DNA of 19,012 nt, taken from NCBI GenBank assembly GCA_946631535.1, contig CAMPAF010000022.1, forward strand, positions 1 through 19,012. Direction: 5' to 3'. The notes below the pieces were generated by a model that did no database searches, was not told where the DNA came from, and worked only from the letters and a program-made list of their open reading frames with translations. This DNA is from an uncultured Verrucomicrobiota bacterium. Lineage in GTDB: Bacteria > Verrucomicrobiota > Kiritimatiellia > RFP12 > UBA1067. This document shows positions 1-6,302 of this stretch, one piece after another. The position numbers and the translations under genes are program-made. Position 1 is the stretch's first letter. Each line of letters begins with the position of its first letter.

Positions 1-71
1 CGGCGGTGGCCGAGGGGACGGGCGTGGTGATGAGCGAACTCGATTTCCTCGCACGAAACAAGAGACGGTGA
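1..71 (+). CDS. mreB: MreB, C-terminal end only (partial)
   Basis: The reading frame beginning at base 3 encodes 22 residues ending ELDFLARNKRR and stops with TGA at 69-71. The preceding AVAEGTGVVMSE matches the conserved tail of MreB, where a V-A-x-G-T-G stretch precedes a short helix ending in an aspartate/leucine-rich sequence. MreB is the actin-like filament that positions the lateral-wall synthesis machinery on the inner face of the cytoplasmic membrane. Only this tail is present; the rest lies upstream of the window. The identification rests on the short match and on mreC following immediately, the standard order in rod-shaped bacteria. Confidence 0.75.
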   Translation, partial: AVAEGTGVVMSELDFLARNKRR

Positions 72-81
72 CGGGGACGGC

Positions 82-106
82 AATCCTTCCGTACTGAGGA
101 AGGATT
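82..106 (+). promoter_or_regulatory. Perfect 9-bp hairpin covering the mreC ribosome binding site
   Basis: AATCCTTCC (82-90) is the exact reverse complement of GGAAGGATT (98-106), with a 7-base loop. The right arm contains most of the only Shine-Dalgarno-like sequence upstream of the TTG start at 107 (GAGGAAGG, 96-103). Folding would hide the ribosome binding site. The stem is followed only by TT and then G, so it would be at best a weak intrinsic terminator. It may set the ratio of MreC to MreB. The structure is seen in the sequence; the function is inferred. Confidence 0.5.
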
Positions 107-940
107 TTGAAAGGAACAACAGGAATAGTCGTTGCTGCTGTCGCGTTGGGCGCTATAGCGCTCATCGTGTGCGGTGCGCGCGGCACGGCGGCTGAGGCGG
201 TCTATCCGGTCGAGAACGGCCGCAACTGGTTCTCCCGCCACATCGGAACGCGTGTGCGTGGCCTTTTCACTCGCTTAGACCTTGCAGTCGAGAACCGTCG
301 TCTCAAGGAGGAGAACGCCGCTCTTCGCATGGAGTTGGCGGGCAGGGGGATCGCCGCCAAGATGGCGGCTCCCCATGATGACGCAAGGGAGGTGGCGTTC
401 TTGACCAACTGGATTGCGGCGCCGGTGCTGAGCCGAAGCGGGACGGCAGGGGTCGGCGGATACCTGCGTGTGGGCAAGGGGTCGCTGGCCGGCGTCAAGC
501 CCGGAGCGACCGTGGCCGTGCCGGAAGGTCTGGTTGGGCGTGTCCTCACGGTCACTCCACACACTTGCGACGTACGGCTCGTAATCGATCCTGCCATGCG
601 CGTCTCGTGCGAGATCGAGTCGCCAGACCCCTCGTTCGGTCCCATCTACGGCATCCTATACGGCGGGGGCGCCACGTGCGTCGCAGCCGAGGCCGACGCG
701 TCCATACTCTATGTCGTCAATCCTTTTCGCATTCGCCATCTGCAGCAGCGGCCTGACCTGCCGCCGCGCGCCAAGATCATCACTAGCGGACTCGGCGGGG
801 TCTTCCCGCGCGGTCTTGTTGTCGGCTTCCTGCTTGACGGACAGAACGCAGACGATACAAGGCTGGAGCGAGAAGGCGACGTGATCTCCGCCGTAAACTT
901 CCCAGCATTGGAAAGCGTGTTCATCCGCCGTGAAGACTGA
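107..940 (+). CDS. mreC: Rod shape-determining protein MreC
   Basis: This 277-residue protein matches MreC in size and architecture. It has a single membrane-spanning segment at about residues 4-23, then a coiled coil around residues 55-82 (ENRRLKEENAALRMEL), then the beta-rich periplasmic domain containing V-G-R-V-L and later LGGVFPRGLVVG, typical of the family. MreC links MreB in the cytoplasm to PBP2 and RodA in the periplasm and membrane. The start is TTG at 107, six bases after GAGGA; no ATG or GTG gives a better fit to the membrane segment. It follows mreB by 35 bases and overlaps mreD by 11 bases, so it sits in the mreBCD-mrdA-rodA operon. Confidence 0.93.
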   Translation: MKGTTGIVVAAVALGAIALIVCGARGTAAEAVYPVENGRNWFSRHIGTRVRGLFTRLDLAVENRRLKEENAALRMELAGRGIAAKMAAPHDDAREVAFLTNWIAAPVLSRSGTAGVGGYLRVGKGSLAGVKPGATVAVPEGLVGRVLTVTPHTCDVRLVIDPAMRVSCEIESPDPSFGPIYGILYGGGATCVAAEADASILYVVNPFRIRHLQQRPDLPPRAKIITSGLGGVFPRGLVVGFLLDGQNADDTRLEREGDVISAVNFPALESVFIRRED

Positions 941-1463
941 CCATGTCAAGATTGCCTTCCTATTGATAGGCCTGATCCTGCTAGCTGCGCTGCAGGACAT
1001 GGTTCCGACGTTCTGCGGGGCGAAGCCGCCGTTCCTGCTGGTGTTCGCGCTTTACGTGGCTCTTACCGCCTCGGGCCGGCCGCAACGCAACCGCAAGGGG
1101 GCGCGGCCAGTTACGCGCTGGATATGGACGGCATGCGCCGCAGGCTACTTTGTTGAGGCGCTGAGCGGACTCCCGCTCGGAAGCTGCATCGGCTTCATGC
1201 TTCCGGTCTGTGCCATCGCGCGCTTCTTGCTCAGGACCGGCGAAGGAGCTCGGACGTCCGCATCGCTTGGCCTGTCCGTTGCCGCGGTCTTCGCGCCGCT
1301 GCAGGAGGCCTGGCTGAGCGCCTGGGGCACGTACGGGGGAGGTTCCGCTTTCGTGCGCTTTGTGGCGAGCGCGCTTCCTGCCGCTGTAGCGGGTGCGCTC
1401 CTCTTCTCGATCCTGCCGAGGATCGAGCGGTTCGCCGGTTTGCGAGAGGAGGTGGAGGGATGA
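930..1463 (+). CDS. mreD: Rod shape-determining protein MreD
   Basis: This is a 177-residue, strongly hydrophobic protein with about five predicted membrane segments; the first covers roughly residues 8-24 (KIAFLLIGLILLAALQD). MreD is poorly conserved in sequence, so the call rests on length, membrane topology and position between mreC and mrdA. It is an inner-membrane component of the elongasome. The GTG start at 930 overlaps the end of mreC by 11 bases, which suggests translational coupling. Its TGA overlaps the ATG of mrdA. A basic loop near residues 51-61 is consistent with a cytoplasmic segment. Confidence 0.85.
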   Translation: MKTDHVKIAFLLIGLILLAALQDMVPTFCGAKPPFLLVFALYVALTASGRPQRNRKGARPVTRWIWTACAAGYFVEALSGLPLGSCIGFMLPVCAIARFLLRTGEGARTSASLGLSVAAVFAPLQEAWLSAWGTYGGGSAFVRFVASALPAAVAGALLFSILPRIERFAGLREEVEG

Positions 1464-3280
1464 GGGTCTCCACGTGGTTCATCGTCGGGCTTGGATGCCT
1501 GTTCCTCTTTGCCTTCTCGGTGTTGGGCGTCACTCTCTACCGCCTGCAGACCGTGAAGGCCGGCGAGTTCGCCGAGGTGGAGACCTCGCAGACAACGCGT
1601 CGCATCGGCATCCCTGCGCAGCGCGGCCGCATCCTCGACCGTTCGGGACGCGTGCTGGCGGACTGCCGTCCCAGCCGCTGCATCGTCTGCAACCTGGAAG
1701 AGCTGCAGCAGCGCGGCAACTGGTCCAACACCGTCAACGCCGTCGATGCGGCGGTGGACGCCCTCGCGTCCGCGCTCGGCCTGGAACGAACTCTCACGCG
1801 TTCTCAGGTGGCCCGCCATGTGGCGCGTGCGAGCGCGCTTCCGCTCACGGTGTGGCGCGATCTTGACGAACAGGCCTTCGCCCGGTTCGCGGAGCGAGCC
1901 GATGGATTCCCCGGGTTCGAGCTGGCGGTGCGCGCCGAGCGTCGTTACCCGTACGGCACGCTGGCGGCGCATGTGATCGGCTACACCGGGCGCGGCCGTC
2001 CGGGCGGCGACGAGCCATCGGTCGCGCAGGAGGCTGGCGCGCGCGAGGCGCACTTCTTCGAGGAGCTGGAGATGAAGGGGCGCAAGGGCGTGGAGGGATT
2101 CTACAACCGCTACCTCGCAGGATTCCCGGGCCAGCGCTTCCAGCTCGTGGACGCGCGCGGGTTCCGTCCGCGCAAGCGCGCCGGCAAGGAGCTGGCCGAC
2201 GCGGCGGCAGACGACGTGGCGCCGGCGGACGGGCTTGACCTTGAGCTGACGCTCGACATAGACATACAGGCCGAGCTTGAGCGTCAGCTTGCCGATGTCA
2301 CCGGCGCCGGCGTGGTGCTGGATCCTCGCGACGGCGCGGTGCTTGCCATGGCGTCGGCGCCGACATTCGACCCCAACACGTGCATCCCGCACCTGACTCC
2401 TGACGTCTACGCCTCGCTCACGAACGCGCCGGCCAAGCGCGGGCAGAACCGCGCCATTTCCGAGTCCTACGCTCCAGGCTCAACGTTCAAGCCCATCACG
2501 GCGCTCGCCGCGCTGGCGACCGGCTGGCTGCCGGACGACGAATACGACTGCACCGGGGTGTACCAGCTCGGCGAGTGGAAGCTCCGCTGCTGGGACTACT
2601 ACGGCCATGGCCCGCTCAACCTGCGCCAGGCGCTGGAGCAGAGCTGCAACACGTTCTTCTGCAACATCGGCTCGGCGATCGGCACGAACGCGCTTATAGA
2701 GGCAGCCCACGACTTCGGCCTCGGCTCGTGCACGGGCATCGACATCGGCGGCGAGACGCCGGGGGTGGTGCCGGACGAGACATGGAAGCGGACGTACTAC
2801 AACGAGCCATGGTATCCGGGCGACACGTGCCAGATGTCCATTGGGCAGGGCATGCTGCTTGTGACGCCGCTGCAGATGGCGGTTGTGGCGGCTGCGTTGG
2901 CGAACGGCGGGACGGTGGTGAAGCCGTATCTGCACAAAAAAAGCGGAGCAGAGAGCGGGCGGCGGGTGCCGTTCTCTGAAGACAGCATCGAGCTTGTGCG
3001 GCAGGGGATGCTAGACGTTGTCCTGCATGGCACCGGCAAGAAGATCGCGAGCGGACTTGCGGTCACATGCGCAGGCAAGACCGGCACTGCGGAGATCGGC
3101 AAGGGCGAGATGCGCCGCAAGAACACGTGGGTGATCGCCTTCGCTCCGTTCGAGAAGCCGACTGTGGCAATTGCCATGGTGGTGGAGCGCGGCGAGTCCG
3201 GCGGCAAGACCGTTGCGCCTCGTGTCAACGCCGTGTTCTCGAGGATATTCGGGCGCAAGGAAGGAGAGCAGCGGCTGTGA
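1460..3280 (+). CDS. mrdA: Penicillin-binding protein 2, elongasome transpeptidase
   Basis: A 606-residue class B penicillin-binding protein. An uncleaved signal anchor lies at about residues 5-27, followed by the dimerisation domain with the R-G-R-I-L-D-R-S-G motif, a G-V-E-G-F-Y-N-R-Y-L segment matching the family's G-x-E-x-x-Y motif, and the transpeptidase domain. All three catalytic motifs are intact: SxxK as S341-TFK344, SxN as S395-C-N397 and KTG at 540-542. It cross-links lateral-wall peptidoglycan in the periplasm with RodA, which polymerises the strands. The ATG at 1460 lies within the mreD stop (ATGA) behind a strong GGAGG-type ribosome binding site. The stop overlaps the rodA start as GTGA. 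Confidence 0.96.
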   Translation: MRVSTWFIVGLGCLFLFAFSVLGVTLYRLQTVKAGEFAEVETSQTTRRIGIPAQRGRILDRSGRVLADCRPSRCIVCNLEELQQRGNWSNTVNAVDAAVDALASALGLERTLTRSQVARHVARASALPLTVWRDLDEQAFARFAERADGFPGFELAVRAERRYPYGTLAAHVIGYTGRGRPGGDEPSVAQEAGAREAHFFEELEMKGRKGVEGFYNRYLAGFPGQRFQLVDARGFRPRKRAGKELADAAADDVAPADGLDLELTLDIDIQAELERQLADVTGAGVVLDPRDGAVLAMASAPTFDPNTCIPHLTPDVYASLTNAPAKRGQNRAISESYAPGSTFKPITALAALATGWLPDDEYDCTGVYQLGEWKLRCWDYYGHGPLNLRQALEQSCNTFFCNIGSAIGTNALIEAAHDFGLGSCTGIDIGGETPGVVPDETWKRTYYNEPWYPGDTCQMSIGQGMLLVTPLQMAVVAAALANGGTVVKPYLHKKSGAESGRRVPFSEDSIELVRQGMLDVVLHGTGKKIASGLAVTCAGKTGTAEIGKGEMRRKNTWVIAFAPFEKPTVAIAMVVERGESGGKTVAPRVNAVFSRIFGRKEGEQRL

Positions 3281-4455
3281 GGGCCTTCCTCTCCAAGTAC
3301 CTGCGCATCGACGTGACGATGCTCGCGTGCATGCTCGTGCTGGTGTACATGGGCGTGCGGCTCATCCAGTCGGCCGGCGGGGCGCGCACATCCGCCGCCT
3401 TGAACGACCTCTGGACGGTCCACGCCTGGACTGCCGCCATCGGCTTCGTGGTCTATGCGGTCCTGACGGTGGTAGACTACAGGAAGCTCCTGAACTGGTG
3501 CGCCGGCCCGGTCTTCGCGGTCGCGTGCGCCATGCTGGTGGCCGTGCTGGCCTTCGGGGCGGTACGCTACGGCGGCAGGCGCTGGCTGTGGTTCTTCCAG
3601 CCGAGCGAACTCGCGAAGCTGGCGGTGATCGTTCTTCTGGCCCACGTGTACGGAAGACCGACGGACGAGGAGGTCGCTCCGCGTCGCTTTGGCTGGCGCG
3701 GGGGACTGTGCGGACTGGCGATCTTCGGCGTGCCGGCCGCGCTGATCCTCGCGGAGCCGGATCTGGGGACGGCGCTTGTGCTTGTCCCTACGGCGTTCAT
3801 CATGCTGCTCGCAGCGCGCGTCTGGACGAAGGCGCTGGTGACGATCCTGCTGACGGGACTGCTGGTTGCTGGGCTGATGCTGGGCACCGTGTACGTGGCC
3901 GAGCGGCAGTCCCGGCCCGAAGACAAGGCGCGGATCTACAGCCGCATCCCGCTCAAGGAGCATCAGCTCAAGCGCTTGCGCGTGTTCCTGTTCCCGGACA
4001 GGGATATCCACGGCGACGGCTACAACCTGCGGCAGGCCCGCATATCGATCGGGTCTGGATCGTGGTGGGGGAAGGGCCTTGGCAAGGGGGCGCTGAAGCA
4101 GCTCGGCTACCTGCCGCCAGCTGTCTCCATGAACGACTTCATCTTCGCCGTGCTTGCCGAAGAGCTGGGGTTCATGGGATGCCTGAGCCTCCTGCTGCTC
4201 TATCTGGGGATACTGCTGTCTGGCCTGCGCGTGGCGTGGCGATGCCAGGATGACAGAGGACGGCTACTGGCGATAGGCATATGCACGCTTGTGTTTTCAC
4301 ACGTCTACGTGAACATCGCGATGTCCATCGGACTCATGCCGATCACGGGCCTGCCGCTGCCGCTGGTCAGCGCGGGGCGCACGTTCCTCGTCGTCATCAT
4401 GGCGGCGCTCGGGCTTTTGCAGAGCGTGGCGGTGCATGGAGGAGCCGAAGAATGA
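3277..4455 (+). CDS. rodA: SEDS peptidoglycan polymerase RodA
   Basis: A 392-residue polytopic membrane protein of the SEDS family (RodA/FtsW/SpoVE). Signature segments include RRWLWFFQPSELAKLA (about 101-116), EPDLGTA (160-166) and the large periplasmic loop with F-P-D-R-D-I-H-G-D-G-Y-N (239-250), which carries the presumed catalytic aspartate. Next come IGSGSWWGKGLG (258-269) and DFIFAVLAEELG (287-298). It polymerises glycan strands from lipid II with PBP2. GTG at 3277 is chosen because it overlaps the mrdA stop by four bases and has AAGGAG upstream; a longer open frame back to 3067 lies inside mrdA. Two usually conserved spots differ: the P-E before DFIF is PPAVSMN, and SYGGSS is SAGRTF. 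Confidence 0.93.
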   Translation: MRAFLSKYLRIDVTMLACMLVLVYMGVRLIQSAGGARTSAALNDLWTVHAWTAAIGFVVYAVLTVVDYRKLLNWCAGPVFAVACAMLVAVLAFGAVRYGGRRWLWFFQPSELAKLAVIVLLAHVYGRPTDEEVAPRRFGWRGGLCGLAIFGVPAALILAEPDLGTALVLVPTAFIMLLAARVWTKALVTILLTGLLVAGLMLGTVYVAERQSRPEDKARIYSRIPLKEHQLKRLRVFLFPDRDIHGDGYNLRQARISIGSGSWWGKGLGKGALKQLGYLPPAVSMNDFIFAVLAEELGFMGCLSLLLLYLGILLSGLRVAWRCQDDRGRLLAIGICTLVFSHVYVNIAMSIGLMPITGLPLPLVSAGRTFLVVIMAALGLLQSVAVHGGAEE

Positions 4456-4462
4456 GAATTTT

Positions 4463-4533
4463 AGGACAAAGGACAAAAGACAATGGACAGAGGTTTTATC
4501 CTTTGTCCTCTGTCCTCCGTCCTTTGTCCTGTC
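4463..4533 (+). repeat. Inverted pair of heptamer arrays between rodA and the RNase gene; possible terminator
   Basis: The left arm (4464-4491) is four degenerate heptamers of GGACAAA type. The right arm (4499-4533) is about five heptamers of TCCTTTG type, the complementary sequence. AGGACAAAGGAC (4463-4474) pairs perfectly with 4519-4530, and GGACAGAGG (4485-4493) pairs perfectly with 4507-4515 around a 13-base loop. The transcript could fold into a long two-part hairpin that ends or attenuates the cell-shape operon. There is no T tract after it. The 115-base gap otherwise holds only AAAGGAG before the next start; I see no convincing promoter in it. The same heptamer family recurs at 13046-13080. 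Confidence 0.8.
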
Positions 4534-4570
4534 ATACAACTTATTAACCTCTTAAAGGAGAAAAAAAGAA

Positions 4571-6289
4571 ATGGCTATAGGAATCAAGGCGATAATCGAG
4601 ACGGTGACGGGAACCATCACCGACTGGTTCAAGAAGAAGACGCTCAAGCGAGAGATAGTCGTCAACGTCGAAAAGCTCGAGACGCGCGTTGCCGTACTTG
4701 AGAACGACAAGCTCGAGGAGTACATGGTGGAGCATCCAGAGGAGGAGCGTCTCGTCGGGTCGGTCTTCCGCGGCGTAGTCCAGAACCTGGAGGACGACCT
4801 GCAGGCGGCGTTCGTCAACATCGGGCTCAAGAAGAACGCGTTTCTCCACTACTGGGACATGACTCCTGACGCTGAGGCGTTCCTTGACGAAATAGACCTC
4901 GACGACGATGATGATGACGACGAGGACGAGAAGCCCGCCAAGAGCGGCAAGGGCCGAGGGAAGGGCGGCAAGGGGAAAGGCGGCAAGAAACGCCGCTCAA
5001 ACCGCCTCACGAACGAGCAGATCCACGAGATGTTCAAGCCTGGCACGCCCATCACCGTGCAGGTGACGAAGGATCCGATCTCGACGAAGGGGCCGCGCGT
5101 GACCGCGAACCTCTCCATCCCCGGCCGCTATCTCGTCATGATGCCCGGCGCAGGCACGCGCGGCGTCTCGAAGAAGATTGGAGACGATGCGGAGCGCAAG
5201 CGGCTGAAGAAGATACTCGACCGTCTGCCAATCCCCGCCGAGGTCGGCATCATCGCGCGCACGGCTGCCTCGGGTGCCACGCCGAAAGCGATTGCGCGCG
5301 ACCTGCGGAACCTGCTGGAGGAGTACAACGAGCTCCAGCACAACGTGAAGACGCGCCTCGCGCCGTGCTGCGTATTCCAGGAGCCGGGCCTCGTGGAACG
5401 CGTCGTTCGCGACTGGCTCACGGAGGACATCGAGTGCGTGGTGATCGATGACGAGAAGACCTTCGACGAGATGCGCGAGGTGACGAGCAAGATCTCCCGC
5501 CGCGCCCGTAACAAGCTTCGCCGCTACGACGGCCCCTTGAACATCTTCGACCACTTCGGCGTCGAGAAGCAGCTGGGCGCCGCATTCCGCCGCCAGGTGC
5601 GGCTGAAGTCTGGCGGGTACCTCGTGATCGACGAGACCGAGGCGCTCATCGCCGTGGACGTGAACACGGGCCACCACAAGAGCAAGGGGACCGGCAAGGA
5701 CGCGCAGGAGCAGGCGATCCTCGAGGTGAACAAGGAGGCCGTGGTGGAGGTGGCGCGCCAGCTGCGGCTGCGCAACATCGGCGGCCTCGTGGTGCTTGAC
5801 CTGATCGACATGAAGAGCATGAAGCACCAGCGTCAGGTCGTCAAGGAGCTGAAGTCCGCGCTGAAGCGCGACCGAGCGAGGACGCGCGTGCTCAACATCT
5901 CCGATCTTGGCCTGCTCGAGATGAGCCGCCAGCGCCACGAGAAGTCCATCCTCTCGAAGCTCAGCTCCGCCTGTCCGTGCTGCCACGGCTACGGGCACGT
6001 GAAGAGTCCGCTCGCCATCTCGATCGAGCTGCAGCGCCAGCTCACCACGCTCCTCAGGAAGAGCGAGGAGGAGAAGCGCCCGTTCGTGCCGAAGATCGTG
6101 ATATCCCCGGCGGTGATGAACCGTCTGCGCACAGAGGACGCGCAGATCCTCGCCGAGCTGCAGGCGAAGTTCAGCACGAAGCTGACGTTCGTTTCCGAAC
6201 TGCATCGCCACCCCGAGTCCTATTCCATACTGGACGCGGAGTCGGGGCAAGTGCTATACTCTTCCGGCGGCCCGACGACCACCATGTGA
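4571..6289 (+). CDS. rng: Ribonuclease E/G family endoribonuclease
   Basis: A 572-residue RNase G/E-type protein. An S1 RNA-binding domain covers about residues 37-185 (QAAFVNIGLKKNAFLH), followed by the 5'-sensor/RNase H-like region and the catalytic DNase I-like domain. The two metal-binding aspartates are in AVD363VNTG and VLD410LIDM, and a zinc-link motif CPCCHG sits at 468-473. The family cleaves single-stranded AU-rich RNA in mRNA decay and rRNA/tRNA maturation. Two additions are unusual. Residues 1-25 extend beyond the normal start and look amphipathic. Residues 106-142, inserted in the S1 domain, are an acidic run followed by a Lys/Gly-rich run. AAAGGAG precedes the ATG. It lies 13 bases upstream of lptD. 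Confidence 0.93.
   Translation: MAIGIKAIIETVTGTITDWFKKKTLKREIVVNVEKLETRVAVLENDKLEEYMVEHPEEERLVGSVFRGVVQNLEDDLQAAFVNIGLKKNAFLHYWDMTPDAEAFLDEIDLDDDDDDDEDEKPAKSGKGRGKGGKGKGGKKRRSNRLTNEQIHEMFKPGTPITVQVTKDPISTKGPRVTANLSIPGRYLVMMPGAGTRGVSKKIGDDAERKRLKKILDRLPIPAEVGIIARTAASGATPKAIARDLRNLLEEYNELQHNVKTRLAPCCVFQEPGLVERVVRDWLTEDIECVVIDDEKTFDEMREVTSKISRRARNKLRRYDGPLNIFDHFGVEKQLGAAFRRQVRLKSGGYLVIDETEALIAVDVNTGHHKSKGTGKDAQEQAILEVNKEAVVEVARQLRLRNIGGLVVLDLIDMKSMKHQRQVVKELKSALKRDRARTRVLNISDLGLLEMSRQRHEKSILSKLSSACPCCHGYGHVKSPLAISIELQRQLTTLLRKSEEEKRPFVPKIVISPAVMNRLRTEDAQILAELQAKFSTKLTFVSELHRHPESYSILDAESGQVLYSSGGPTTTM
6231..6260 (+). promoter_or_regulatory. Candidate promoter for lptD inside the end of the RNase gene
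   Basis: TGGACG (6231-6236; four of six matches to the sigma70 -35) is followed after 18 bases by TATACT (6255-6260). TG at 6252-6253 makes this an extended -10 element. It lies 42 bases before the lptD ATG and would allow transcription separate from the ribonuclease gene. The match is by eye only. Confidence 0.4.
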
Positions 6290-6302
6290 AAAGGAACCCG
6301 AC

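Noticed and set aside
1145..2392. Minus-strand open frame opposite mreD and mrdA
   Set aside because: It is a shadow of well-conserved genes on the other strand with no recognisable domain or ribosome binding site.
3067..3276. Upstream extension of rodA
   Set aside because: This part lies inside mrdA across its KTG motif; GTG at 3277 overlaps the mrdA stop and leads directly into the family's N-terminus.
4531..4570. Promoter directly before the RNase gene
   Set aside because: Sequences such as CATACA or TTATTA are poor -10 matches and lack a correctly spaced -35; only the ribosome binding site is convincing.
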